DNA of 64,000 nt from Hexactinellida sp. DTS-2022. Lineage: Eukaryota > Porifera > Hexactinellida. The first letter of the stretch is position 1; every line of letters starts with the position of its first letter. Positions 20,716-33,869 of the stretch are shown here, piece by piece. The notes under the pieces were generated by a model, which worked only from the letters and a program-made list of their open reading frames with translations, made no database searches and had not been told where the DNA came from. The stretch is taken from the NCBI GenBank assembly GCA_028753945.1, contig JAPNXP010000004.1, positions 4,774,001 through 4,838,000 on the forward strand. Direction: 5' to 3'. A program made the translations under genes and the position numbers.

Positions 20716-21687
20716 GTGCCGACTATACTATAGTATAGTGGCCCAGTTCTAATCTCACTACCTTTATAATATTATATAATATAATATTTCTCCGTAGACG
20801 ATGCCCTGCCCACACCTTTATACATTGAGGGCTGAAACTTGGTATGTAGGTTCGGACTTCGGAGTGACCGTCTAATTTGCACTTGGGGTTACGATTTTTG
20901 ATCAAAGAGTTTTAACACCTATTTAAACTAATTATGGCTCATAACATGAAATAATTAAAACTCTTCCGACGACTAGGTAAATTAAATTGAAACTGAAAGT
21001 AAATTAACTATCAATTCAAACTGAAAGTGAAAATGAGATTTTTCTATTTATACCTTTTACCCCGTATGCAACGATGGGATTTAAATATATAATTTATATA
21101 ACTTAAATAATTATTAATAGTGAGCTGATAATTTTTACATATTTGGATAGATAATTTAATTCTACACCTTTTGGCAAATCACAAATGTTCAATTTGGCCT
21201 AGGTTTGTGCCATATTTGGGTGCCAATTTCCTGTGTTTCCTCACTCTTCAGATTCAGTAAAACTGTTAAATCAATTTCCATTGTTTCAACTTGTAATAAA
21301 TATATTGATTTAACTTGTTAAATCTAATTCTATTGTTTCAACTTTTAATAAATATATAGATTTAACTTGTGAATTCGAGCTGGCTCTATTTACTTGTAGT
21401 ATACTTATTATATAATATTACTAATCTATACAATGGATTAAAGCAAATAAAATAAAATAAGGAATTTGTTGACTTAACTCAACACACCGAGTCACTGTGG
21501 ATAACATTGCTAAAATAATTATCGATTTATATAATTTATCATTATCATCAATACATAATTAATGAATGGCATTAAACTCTCAAGACGATTAAGAAAGAAA
21601 GAAACTTGAAATTTATCAATCGTTCCTTTGTCCCGTAACAACTTGATAAATGGGTGTAAGCACCTTGAGGCATTCAAGACATGTCGA
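20716..21687. other. Segment unique to the left arm
   Basis: AT-rich, with a duplicated TTTCAACTT(G/T)TAATAAATATAT segment near 21287 and 21339. No coding region recognised. Confidence 0.4.
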
Positions 21688-21811
21688 AAAATCCAAAATT
21701 GCAGCCTGTGGCGAAAGTATTTTGCCTTTGGAGGCACTACTAGTTACCCAACCACCAAATGTAGTGCCTCCAAAAGGAAATACGTCGGCACAGGCTGCAA
21801 TTTTGGATTTT
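21688..21811. mobile_element. Fold-back element
   Basis: Arms of about 50 bases starting AAAATCCAAAATTGCAGCC and ending GGCTGCAATTTTGGATTTT, around a 20-base loop. It lies at the edge of the segment missing from the right arm. Confidence 0.8.
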
Positions 21812-21949
21812 ATTATTATTTTCATTGTCCAAATTGGGAGGAATATACCCAGGTACTTCAATTGAGATTTATTATTTCAAAGAGGAAAATTATACGTAAA
21901 TTAGAAAGAAGTAATATAACTTCGTTTATACAAACAGTTAAACTTAATA

Positions 21950-22078
21950 CTAAATCCCGGTTATTATTATGTCACAGTACAAATTTTTCAGTACAAATGA
22001 TATATTGCTAATACAAATTCCGAATAAGGCGAACGCATTTTGACGGTCCCCTGATGTTCATACTAATGAGGTTCTACT
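21950..22078. mobile_element. A-family MITE, truncated
   Basis: AATACAAATTCCGAATAAGG and the right end AATGAGGTTCTACTC resemble the copy at 19667-19790. Confidence 0.6.
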
Positions 22079-22201
22079 CTATCATTTTATGCTTATTCAG
22101 CCGATTATCATTTTTGGCGCGCTCTGTGAAACACGGGAATACATTTATGATTAGTCAGTAAAACAATAATGTATTCTAAACTAATACACGTTATATAACT
22201 A

Positions 22202-22299
22202 CAGTGAACTCTCGTTATAACGAAGTGCATTTAGTACTCTGGGGGAAAATCTCCATTTCTAATATACGACTAAACTTCGTTATAATCAAGAGTATACTG
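22202..22299. mobile_element. C-family MITE
   Basis: TA-flanked, CAGTGAACTCTCGTTATAAC to TCAAGAGTATACTG. Confidence 0.7.
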
Positions 22300-22627
22300 A
22301 TATTTTATAATGGAGTTAGTTGTATACACGTTTTTTTTTTTATAAGGAACCCTAATTCAAACTTCAGGCTGAAGTTCCTTATTTTTTTTGCCAATTTCAG
22401 CCTCAAAGTTCCTTATTGGTTCCTTATTTTCTTGGGCTCGAAATATTGCTTAGTAAGAAGGTACCTAGTACCTACGTATTCAATTACTTAATTAACTGAT
22501 TATTAACATTTTGACAGTAGGCTTGATGAGTTTAAAGTAGTATTTGAAGATGATACAATTGATTATATATCAAAGAAAGATATAGACGATGTTGAATTAT
22601 TCTTGATAAATTAATAAATGATACTGT

Positions 22628-22812
22628 CACTGGAAAATTGGTCTCCGAAAAAATTGGTCCGGGGGACCAAAATTCCATGGAAAACTGGTCCTAGCCTGAA
22701 ATTTTTGGTCCCACCATGGGACCAAAATTCCATGGAAAAATGGTCCTAGGACCAGTTTTCCATGGAATTTTGGTCTTGGATCAATTTTTTCGGGGCCCAA
22801 TTTTCCAGTGAC
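22628..22812. mobile_element. Fold-back element with GGTCC-rich arms
   Basis: Arms begin GTCACTGGAAAATTGG and end CCAATTTTCCAGTGAC. Inner words such as ATTCCATGGAAAA occur several times, giving a nearly complete palindrome of about 185 bp. Confidence 0.8.
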
Positions 22813-22927
22813 AGGCTTATTCATAAATCTTTTGGTCCCAATATGGCGAAAAATTGCCTAGGCTAAAGGTATATTATTTATGGTTTTATAATCTCAGGCT
22901 GGGCAGTTCCTTAAGAGTTCCTTAATT

Positions 22928-23219
22928 CATAGGCGCAAAGTTTTACAAGTCTGAGGTTAAAGTTGGGGGGCGCGGAGCGACTGTAGCGAGCGATTCTTTT
23001 GTGATCTGGGGGGCAAGCCCCCCAGAAAAAAATTGATTGCAACAAATGACATATTTTTAATGAATTATACGTATATTTTACTATCCTAAATTATATTGAA
23101 CATTTTATTTTTTATCCAGAGGGCACGGTAACACCCGCACCATTAATGTTGCCCTTTTCACCTTTTTACGGGGGGGGGGGGCGTACGCCCCCCCGCGCCC
23201 CCCCCTGTTTGCGCCACTG
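22928..23219. mobile_element. hAT-type MITE with perfect 8-bp target duplication
   Basis: CCTTAATT occurs at 22920-22927 and 23220-23227. Ends CATAGGCGCAAA and TTTGCGCCACTG are imperfect inverted repeats. The inner part holds long G and C runs. Confidence 0.85.
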
Positions 23220-23778
23220 CCTTAATTTATTGCCAATTCTCAGCCTGGAGTTCCTTATAAAGGTGTTCCTTATTTTAAAAAAACGTGTATAGAAAGATAA
23301 GTAATATAATACAATGGATACAGGAAATTTTTCTCTAGTGAAAATGTTTGTGGGAACAAAAACCATACCTTCACTCACTAATAAGGCAATGCAAAGTTAT
23401 CACTTTTCGCTCATTAGACAATCCAGACAAAATAGTGTGCGCTTTATAACAAACTTATATTTAAATTTGATTAATTTAAATTATTTAATTATACAAATCA
23501 AATCACAAGTTTAAATAACTGTGTTCGAAGTTACTCTAATTTTCCTCTTTTGAAATGAATAATCTCAATTGAAGTAACTGGGTGTATTCTTCCCAATTTG
23601 GACAATGAAGAGAATCAAAATAATTTTACATTTTTCCTCTTCACCCAAATTCTTTTCGGTGTTACTAAAGCAGTTTATTTATTTCAAAATGGTTTCTATT
23701 ATTATGCATATAGTATAATAAATACTTTTATATACAATTATCCTAGATTTCCATAAATAATTTTCCTATCTTTCCAAA

Positions 23779-24324
23779 ATGCATATGAACATGACAATGG
23801 GAATGCGTATGTTTTTCACAACAAACACAGATGTATTTATCCTATTCGAGGAGTTTCATGTTCAAACGCCCGGGCAAATGGTAGTTGCTTTTATCGGAAT
23901 ATTTATATGCGCAATTCTAAGCGAGGGATTGAAAATATTTCGCGAATACGTCAACTCTTTCATTAAAACGCTAAATCTTTCTATTATCTCACCGAAAACT
24001 GTTATAAAAACCGACGAAAGTGGAGGTAAATACGAACCGCTTTTGCCAACCAATGACGCACAAACGGCACAAAGGCGTACTAAGGCAAACAGCAATTTGA
24101 ACGAATTAATCGGACACACAGTGCTATCGATACTACAGACAATCCAGTACATAGTCGGGTATCTGCTAATGCTGATTACTATGACGTTTAACCTTTGGTT
24201 ATTTTTGGCTGTAGTACTTGGCTTGGGCACTGGTTACTTTGCATTTGGTTGGATCAAAAATAAAATTCCAAATAAAAAGGAGAATTTTGTTACTTCCCAA
24301 GATGCATGTGATTGTCTCAATTAA
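23779..24324 (+). CDS. CTR-type copper transporter, copy 2
   Basis: A 181-residue CTR/SLC31 protein identical to copy 1 except that it lacks one Met (GWIKNK). It has the same Met-rich N terminus, MLITM pore motif, GLGTG helix-packing motif and ACDCLN tail. I find about four synonymous differences over the frame (for example GAC/GAT in the DACDC segment) plus the 3-base indel, whereas the 150 bases upstream differ far more. This suggests gene conversion or strong constraint on the coding block. Both copies are intact and could both be expressed. The copies are oriented with their 5' ends facing each other across about 3.2 kb. Confidence 0.92.
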   Translation: MHMNMTMGMRMFFTTNTDVFILFEEFHVQTPGQMVVAFIGIFICAILSEGLKIFREYVNSFIKTLNLSIISPKTVIKTDESGGKYEPLLPTNDAQTAQRRTKANSNLNELIGHTVLSILQTIQYIVGYLLMLITMTFNLWLFLAVVLGLGTGYFAFGWIKNKIPNKKENFVTSQDACDCLN

Positions 24325-24515
24325 CATGATACAATTAATTAAGCTCTAATTAAATGTTGGATTTTTTTGTGTATTGAAGGTTTCCATTATCTATCCTTTA
24401 GAAATCGCGATTATGAATATTCTTTCCCCTTTTTGTAAATTTATATTCAGCTCTTAGTACATTTTTATTCTTTATTGAGCTCTGCAATATATATTCTATA
24501 TTACGTTATGGGTAT

Positions 24516-24690
24516 ACAGTAGAACTTCGTTAGTAAGAACATCACGGGACCGTCAAATGCGTTCGCCTTATCCCGAAATCTTATGAACCAATATTATTTG
24601 TATTGAAAATGCTTCGAAGGGACTGAAATAGTGTTCGTATAACCTTGAAATTCACATTAACCGTGTTCATACAAACGAGGTTCTACTTAT
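24516..24690. mobile_element. A-family MITE
   Basis: CAGTAGAACTTCGTTAGTAAG to ACAAACGAGGTTCTACT. It mirrors 19667-19790 of the other duplication arm. Confidence 0.75.
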
Positions 24691-24790
24691 AAAACTGTGT
24701 AAATATTATATATGGACTATGGATATACATTTCGAGATTCCAATAGTTGATACTGTCAGAATGCTTGTTGCAAAACCGCTTATAATTAAT

Positions 24791-24924
24791 ACAGTGAGGT
24801 TCTTTTATTAGAAATTTCAAGGGACTAAAAATTGTGTTCATAATTGGGACCATAGGGTTTGTTCATAATAACAAAACATTAATTAAGCAGACGAAAAATT
24901 AATCAGAATAAGCAGGCCTGACTG
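24791..24924. mobile_element. J-related MITE
   Basis: TA-flanked CAGTGAGGTTC left end, GCAGGCCTGACTG right end, inner TTCATAATTGGGACCATAGG as in family J (inverted). Confidence 0.6.
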
Positions 24925-24941
24925 TATTATTATTAAACTAC

Positions 24942-25214
24942 AGTAGACTCCGCTTAATTATTTGGGACAGACATCCTGAATAAATCTAACGCAATTCCAC
25001 AATAATATAATTTTTATCAGAAATACTAGTACGTACTACGTATATGACTATCTGTGTCAACACTTTTCTAAAGTAATTTTCAGGCACAGGCAAAGCCATT
25101 TTTTGACATCAAAAGTTAACCTTTTCGAAGCCAGGTTTTGTATTGAAATGTGTTCACCGATATATAAGTAAGCCCCTTTTATTATTGAGTCCCTAATTAA
25201 GCTGAGTCTACTGT
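24942..25214. mobile_element. F-type MITE containing a nested G-family MITE
   Basis: CAGTAGACTCCGCTTAATTA and TAATTAAGCTGAGTCTACTG are the outer inverted ends. A G element (about 25045-25170: TGTCAACACTTTTCTAAAGT to GTGTTCACCGATATATAAG) lies within. Confidence 0.65.
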
Positions 25215-25640
25215 ATTACGATACTATCGCTATAAGCTATGTTGATCGTAAGTGGGAATCTGAGATTAAACACGGAACGAAATGTAGTCATCTTGAGAGA
25301 GAATTGAAATGCGTTGAATGAAATGTTACAAAATAAAGAATCTATTCGAATAAAAAAGAACAGCTATTAATTTGACAGAACAAATATTGGAAATTATTTC
25401 TCCAGATTTCACCAACTAACCACTATGTTTCCGATATTATTTCAACAAACGAAGCTCAACTATCAATTTGTTATTTACACAATGAAATATCTTGACAACC
25501 ATCGGATCCCATAGGTATTCGTTAACTTCTTGTTTAGACTAACCACGTCTCACTAACCATTTCTCAAATAACAATACATCTCTCCCACTTTAAACACCCA
25601 CATAATCAACACAAATATAACTTGACACCAATTCATTAGC
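25215..25640. other. Upstream flank of CHTOP
   Basis: AT-rich with no recognised repeat or gene. Confidence 0.4.
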
Positions 25641-25641
25641 T

Positions 25642-25649
25642 TATAAATA
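25642..25649 (+). promoter_or_regulatory. TATA box of CHTOP
   Basis: TATAAATA lies 50 bases upstream of the CHTOP start codon, followed by GTATAGACTA. The position suits a short 5' UTR. Confidence 0.5.
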
Positions 25650-25698
25650 GCCTTGAAATTGTATAGACTAATAATACTAACAATAATAATATCTCGAA

Positions 25699-26265
25699 AT
25701 GGACACAAAAATTGTACTCAAGAGTTCAACAAAGACTTCGCTAAGCGACAGATTCGCCAAAGTGCAAGCCAGATCTCAGCGCCTGCCCCAGACTCCCATT
25801 CGGGACAGAAGGAATGTCGGCAGTTTATCTTCGAATCCCTTATCTGTCAACACGAAGCGCGGAGTTATCGGGTCCAGAAAATCCCTGACAGATTCCGCGA
25901 GCAGGCCCCGCATTGGCGGCGCTTTGAGAGGCGGCTTAGGGAGCGTGGCCTCGCGGCTACAGAAACGCCCACTCAGGAATACCGCACAGAACTTTGTGTC
26001 CGATTCAGTTCGCCCTGCCAGGGGGGCGCCTAGCGGCCGGAGGGGGTTACAGAGAGGCGGGGCTCGCGGAGGCGCAAGGGGCGGCGTCACACAGACGAGT
26101 AATCCGCGAGTTGCTAACACGGCAAATCGCGGTTTCGGGAAACGCGGCAAATCTAATGTAGTTCCGCCGAAAAAAGAAGACCTTGACAAAGACCTTGAAT
26201 CGTATATGTCTAAGACGAAAGGGTACCTGGATGGACAGCTAGATGACTACCATAGCCAGAAGTAG
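25699..26265 (+). CDS. CHTOP: CHTOP, chromatin target of PRMT1
   Basis: A 188-residue RNA-binding nuclear protein of the CHTOP/FOP family, which works with the TREX mRNA-export complex and is methylated on arginines by PRMT1. The N terminus KIVLKSSTKTSLSDRF matches the conserved CHTOP start. The middle carries RGG and RG repeats (GGARGGARGG near residue 120). The C terminus LDKDLESYMSKTKGYLDG is the family's duplicated helical motif. It is shorter than the vertebrate protein, mainly in the glycine/arginine stretch. The RGG region is GC-rich against its surroundings. Single exon. Confidence 0.9.
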   Translation: MDTKIVLKSSTKTSLSDRFAKVQARSQRLPQTPIRDRRNVGSLSSNPLSVNTKRGVIGSRKSLTDSASRPRIGGALRGGLGSVASRLQKRPLRNTAQNFVSDSVRPARGAPSGRRGLQRGGARGGARGGVTQTSNPRVANTANRGFGKRGKSNVVPPKKEDLDKDLESYMSKTKGYLDGQLDDYHSQK

Positions 26266-26515
26266 ATTGTGTGTGTGTGCTAAGATTGATTACTCATCAC
26301 TAGTCACTTGAGGGAGTATTTCTGTATTGTGTTAATTAATGTTATTATTAATGGGAATAGCTAATAGCTTTATGCATTGAGTTATGAGTCATATACTACA
26401 CTATTTTATGTTTGGTAAATGTCTCACAATCTTTTGAGCTTTTTATTATCCGGTTTCCACAGAGCATATAACGTAACGTTATTCGCTAATAATTAGGGGG
26501 CTATTTTATGCATTA
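26266..26515. other. 3' flank of CHTOP
   Basis: AT-rich, (GT)n near the stop codon, no other feature recognised. Confidence 0.35.
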
Positions 26516-26658
26516 TAGTAGAACCTCGTTAGTACGAACATCAGGGGACCGTCTAAATCCGTTCGTCTTATTCGGAATAAGTATTAACCAATGTCAGATG
26601 TAATGGAAAGACATTGAATGGAACTTTTGTACTGTTCGTATTAACGAGGTTCTACTGT
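26516..26658. mobile_element. A-family MITE
   Basis: TAGTAGAACCTCGTTAGTAC to TAACGAGGTTCTACTG before TA. Confidence 0.75.
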
Positions 26659-26726
26659 ATATGGCGCATTGGATTGCTCATGCTCATCATTTGTATTGCG
26701 AATGAATGCTAAATATATACCTAATA

Positions 26727-26826
26727 CAGTGGATGCCGGTTATAAGCACATCGTCGGGAACTGCACTTAAGGTGCTTATATCCGATATGTTCTTATAACC
26801 GGTGTGCTTATATCCGACATCTACTG
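26727..26826. mobile_element. E-family MITE, 100-bp form
   Basis: TA-flanked, CAGTGGATGCCGGTTATAAG to TATATCCGACATCTACTG with TATAAGCACA words. It is a shortened version of the element at 48529-48702. Confidence 0.8.
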
Positions 26827-27222
26827 TATACCTATACCTATTACCAATACCTAAGTAGCTATGAAAATCTGGGAATAAATTATCATACAACACACATAAG
26901 CACTTGAGGGTAGTTGGTTGGTTGGTTAACAGGTTAATTTATGGTTTTTAACGTAGCTCAATATTAGACCCTTGCATATGCATATCTGAGCCATATCCCT
27001 GTACGCTGTACGGGGCTCTAAAAAAATTCCTCGCCCTTCTAGGAAACCCTAAACGAATAGGAACTGTTAATTTAACAAAACTTACAATCATTAATTTTGT
27101 CCCAACTTAAAATCCATGTACAAATGTAATAATTCCCTATACATAATAAAGTATATTAATTACGGCCTAGGCTACTATTCGAGTACTGTATTTGTTGGTA
27201 ATTAGCAATTATAAATTGAGTT

Positions 27223-28856
27223 ATGTTTGGAATGACTAAAGAGAACGCTAGCGAGCTTTTAATAAGAACTATCGAGCGATTTAACTGTGTCACCAAAGAG
27301 TCAGTTGGGATTTGTTATACGTGGAATGGCGAAATTAAAGTGTTGGGAAGCGAACCATTCCGGAACTATATAGTAGAGAGAAAAGATGATGTGTACCAAT
27401 CTTTAGTGCACTCACAAACAACAAATTGTATAACAGCTGTTAATCGAGATCTGCATTCTCTGCTGGAACAAGATGTTAAGAATCTTAATGTCGTATCTCT
27501 GAGAAAACTAATTTCGTGGATAGTACGAAACCATACTGGTACGCTAATTATGATACAGTAGAACATTTTACTCATTTCACCTTACAGCTACAGCAGATAA
27601 TAACTAATGCATTTAGTGCTCTGGGGGAAATATGCATTTCGTTATATCCGCTTGGTTATAACGGGAGTTCACTGTAGTAATGCAGTAGAACCTGTCTAAT
27701 CCGACACACGTTGGGATAGGGATATCCCTATCCCAACGTGTGTCGGATTTGACAATTTGGATTACCAAATTGTCGGATTATGTAGGCTCTAATGCATATG
27801 TCGGATTTGTCTAATGCATATGTCGGATTAATGCATATGTCGGATTTGTCGGGTTATGTAGGCTCTAATGCATGTGTCGGATTTGACAATTTGGATTACC
27901 AAATTGTCGGATTATGTAGGCTCTAATGCATATGTCGGATTTGTCTAATGCATATGTCGGATTAATGCATATGTCGGATTTGTCGGGTTATGTAGGCTCT
28001 AATGCATGTGTCGGATTTGACAATTTGGATTACCAAATTGTCGGATTATGCAGGCTCTAATGCATAGTCCGACGCTCATTGGGATAAGGAAAAGTGTCGG
28101 TTCTGCTGAATTCCGGAATATAGAGGGTCGGATTATGCAGGTTCTACTGTATTTATACTTTAAAGATACGTAAATAAATAAATGCAGTGATTTCAATACT
28201 GGCCCACTACATAGTAGTCAGCTTAGTAAAATGACAAAACATTTGTTTTTCGAAGTTTTAATGTACAATCATAATCCGTTAATTAATTCAACCAATTTAT
28301 TTTCCTAGAGATCCCTACCATACAAAATCCGTTCAATATTTCGAGCAGTCGCTAATTGACCAAATTTATTTTCCCCTTGAGAGTTTGAATTAATGGATGT
28401 TGACTGTATATTACTATTTATCCATCTTATAATTAACAATCTAGGCCAATGCATAGATTGCTATGGCCAATGTTTTATTATTTAATTCCACATTTAGGTA
28501 AAAGTCGTCATTTCTGGGGAAAGTCTGAGTTAAAGCCATCTTGGTGGCCTGAATACATCCCATTTCGCAGTGTATACAAGAACTACACAAAACATACACT
28601 AATCGTAATCGTATCCGCTTATAAGAAATTCAATAGAAATGGACAACCATCTTCTGCTACAAATGGAGACAATTCGCATACAACCATTTCACACAAACAA
28701 CCCTTAATGAATGACATTGTAATTAAACGCGAGGAAGAATACGATTCCAGCTCTCTATTTTCAACTCCCAAATCTTACGAGGATAATACACTGCAGCTTG
28801 GAGATGCTCTGTTAGACGAATCTGATGACTCAAAATACTCAGAATTACAGATTTAA
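27223..28856 (+). CDS. Two-exon protein with an NRF1-type DNA-binding-like module
   Basis: Exon 1 is 27223-27538 and exon 2 is 28498-28856, giving 224 residues. The donor (ACTG|GTACGC) is weak and the acceptor (ACATTTAG|GT) is fair; phase 1 is kept across the junction. Joined, residues about 88-145 read NVVSLRKLISWIVRNHTG, then RHFWGKSELKPSWWPEYIPF. This resembles the core of the NRF1/EWG DNA-binding domain, in which a SLR..L helix is followed by a TGR..WGK...P.WWP..(I/V)P(W/F) motif. Full NRF1 is much longer, so this is a compact relative. The C terminus is acidic and serine-rich, as in an activation region. The intron is occupied largely by C and N family MITEs. The join is inferred from phase and domain continuity. 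Confidence 0.55.
27601..27675. mobile_element. C-family MITE, truncated
   Basis: GCATTTAGTGCTCTGGGGG and ATAACGGGAGTTCACTG before TA. In the intron of the NRF1-like gene. Confidence 0.65.
27683..28149. mobile_element. N-family MITE with internal 134-bp tandem repeats
   Basis: Ends CAGTAGAACCTGTCTAATCC and GGATTATGCAGGTTCTACTG. Between them, GACAATTTGGATTACC recurs at 27751, 27885 and 28019, an exact 134-base period, built from TGTCGGATT words. The unexpanded form is at 53960-54060. Confidence 0.85.
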
Positions 28857-29541
28857 ACTTATAAACAACAACCTTATTTATAAACCATGTTTGCAGGGAA
28901 TAGGGATTAAACACGGTTATCTTTTTTATTGATCCATCGGTTTAATAACCTGTTTCTTGAATAGAAATATACTCAATACTTCAAGGATGCAAGCATTATT
29001 TTATGTATACTAAAATAATAGTATTGGGTGAATTCTCTAATTCAACAAGAAACGGGTTTTTATTAATCCTTTGTTCAATATGCAGAATATACAAATACAA
29101 TTATGTTTTCGCTTGTCGTGGTTTTCTAAAGGGATTCTTATTGGATAGCTATTAGCTATGCTATTAAAACACAATGCTGTTATATTTGTAGAATGGACAG
29201 CCTACAAAACTGAGTTTTTGGTTAAATGGAACCTTTGACTCTACTAGGTTTTATACCAAAATTCCTACTGTCATTCACTGTCTGAGAATCGTTAAAAAAT
29301 TTTTAATTCGCCCTCTACGAGATAATTTTTACTTTATTAATTGGATTGATTAGTAATCCATAGTCCAGAGATCTCATAAAACTCTGTAAAATACTTAGTT
29401 TGGACAATAAACAGGTTATTCCCTCTAATTAATTCGGCTATTATAATACTTTGTTGAGTATACTGGTGGTGTATTACATACAGTCAAACATCCATTAATT
29501 CGTTCTCAAGGGAAAATATAATTTGATCGAATTAGCTAATA
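28857..29541. other. Stretch with no recognised feature
   Basis: 3' flank of the NRF1-like gene; AT-rich, no coding region supported. Confidence 0.4.
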
Positions 29542-29731
29542 CAGTCGACTCCACTTAATAGAGCCACCAGTTAATAGATTTCTCCGCTTAATCGGGTCAA
29601 AATTCGAATTCCACAGGATTTATAGGACGGAATAACAGTTTGGCTTAAAATATTTTCGGTTAATAGATTTCTCCGCTTAATGAGGTCAAAATAACCTGGT
29701 CCGAGGTGGCTCTATTAAGCGGAGTCGACTG
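29542..29731. mobile_element. F-family MITE
   Basis: TA-flanked, CAGTCGACTCCACTTAATAG to TTAAGCGGAGTCGACTG. It ends 63 bases upstream of the RPL29 start codon, inside the likely promoter. Confidence 0.85.
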
Positions 29732-29794
29732 TATATCGAATTAACAGATGTTGTCTAATATTATATTAGATATTTGTTCGATTAACTTCCGTTA

Positions 29795-30043
29795 ATGGCG
29801 AAGTCAAAGAATCATACAAACCACAACCAAAATAGGAAAGCGCATCGCAACGGAATAAAGCGTCCCAGATCGTTTCGGTACCCCTCTCTAAGGGGCGTAG
29901 ACCCCAAGTTCCTGAGGAACATGAAATTCGCGAGGAAGTACAATAAAAAGGGAAATAAACCGCAAATTAAACCGACAGTGAAACCTTCTAAGCCGATGGA
30001 AACAACAGCTACACCTCAAGTACCGGAGCCTACCTCCACATAG
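29795..30043 (+). CDS. RPL29: 60S ribosomal protein eL29
   Basis: An 82-residue basic ribosomal protein of the large subunit. The N-terminal half [20 protein letters not shown] followed by [21 protein letters not shown] is the eL29 signature, near-invariant across eukaryotes. The C-terminal third is a Lys/Pro-rich then Thr/Pro-rich tail ([17 protein letters not shown]), lineage-specific. Single exon; most animals have at least one intron in this gene. Confidence 0.97.
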   Translation: MAKSKNHTNHNQNRKAHRNGIKRPRSFRYPSLRGVDPKFLRNMKFARKYNKKGNKPQIKPTVKPSKPMETTATPQVPEPTST

Positions 30044-30359
30044 ATAATCTAATGGCAGAAACTAGTGTATTAGTCCCTATTCGGTTTCGTTGATAATAGG
30101 AATGAATATAAATTAGTAATTAGTTAATTTAATGGTTTTAGAACCTTATATATGCTTGTTAAAGGTCAATATTCTATTCGTAAGTCTATAGTTAGAATTG
30201 CGATAATACGTTTCTAGGAATACGAGCCACTACAGGGGATTCTGCCAGTATATAAAGGAGAGTTTTATTGGTGTCATAAACACTAGAGACTAAGTGATTG
30301 TATTCATATTTTTGTTTGTTCACACTGTTTACAATATTTTGTTTATAATTAGGGTAATA

Positions 30360-30503
30360 CAGTAGAACCTCGTTAATACGAACACTATTTCAGTGACCTT
30401 AAAAGCCTGTTGAATATACTATACGATATTGGTTTATACGAATTCCGGATAAGGCGAACACATTTTGGCGATCCCCTGGTGTTCGTATTAACGAGGTTCC
30501 ACT
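30360..30503. mobile_element. A-family MITE
   Basis: TA-flanked, CAGTAGAACCTCGTTAATAC to TAACGAGGTTCCACT. Confidence 0.75.
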
Positions 30504-30565
30504 TTATTTAGATATTCCCTAACTGTCTTCTATGATTTAATTAAAAGAATTAAACGCTCTAAGTT

Positions 30566-30664
30566 TGGCCCAACACTTTTCTGGTGTAGTCAATTTCAGC
30601 ATCAAAAATTTGCATTTGTCGAAGCGGGTTTTATATTTAAAAAGGTGTTGGCCAATATAAGTAA
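30566..30664. mobile_element. G-family MITE
   Basis: GGCCCAACACTTTTCTGGTG to AAAAGGTGTTGGCCAATATA. Confidence 0.7.
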
Positions 30665-31322
30665 GCCATTTTAATTACTTAATTAAAATGTGATTTATAA
30701 AACAGGTAAGATTTATTTATTATTTGAAATATCGACAATCGGCAACTTTATATTTAGTTTACATAAATTAATGATTTGTTTGTTTGAAAATTATTTATTT
30801 GCTTGATTAATTAGTTATCACTATGTCATAATGTGATTAATCTTTGTAATTACATAATACTTACTAAGAGTCGAAGACTAATTATTCCTGACGGTAATTA
30901 TACTAATCGATTACAAATATTGTGCAATTCAAATCCGTAATGACAGACTGTACATTTCCTAAAATATATTTTTATTCAAAGAAATTACAATTTTGTATTG
31001 CAAATCAATCTCATGTTTTTAATACAAATTGATATAATCTATTGTTTGATTTATTCCCTTTCATATTCAATTCTTAGAAATAAATCAAATAATGGCTTTT
31101 ATTATTCTTTGAATAAATAGTTTATGTTGAACACATGACACAAGCTCCACTAAATAGGCTAATACAAAAGTGCACTCTACCTAATTAATTAAAGTTATTC
31201 TATTTCTGATTTATGGAGTAATACAACCACGCATATAAAGACACGTATACAAATTGACTTGTATTTATAGGTTTGTAATTAATAATATACATTTAGTCTA
31301 TCTAGTCAGTCGAAACTATTCA
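30665..31322. other. Upstream flank of ARF6
   Basis: Very AT-rich; no repeat or upstream exon recognised. Confidence 0.35.

Positions 31323-33869
<2,547 letters not shown>

Larger units (their letters stand above)
22322..23291. mobile_element. TIR element of about 970 bp hosting two other elements
   Basis: Ends TATACACGTTTTTTT and AAAAAAACGTGTATA are inverted, followed inward by AAGGAAC words in both orientations. It contains the fold-back at 22628-22812 and the hAT MITE at 22928-23219. No transposase frame. Confidence 0.6.
23541..24690. repeat. Right arm of CTR inverted duplication
   Basis: Pairs in reverse orientation with 19667-20715 plus 21825-21895. Coding identity is very high, while the flanking sequence shows many substitutions and indels. 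Confidence 0.85.

Noticed and set aside
21628-22011. 127-codon open frame
   Set aside because: It reads through the fold-back at 21688-21811 and an A-family remnant.
22627-22824. 65-codon minus-strand frame
   Set aside because: Entirely within the fold-back palindrome.
28449-28497. Upstream Met of the NRF1-like exon 2 frame as a separate gene start
   Set aside because: The in-phase acceptor at 28498 and domain continuity with 27223-27538 explain the frame better.
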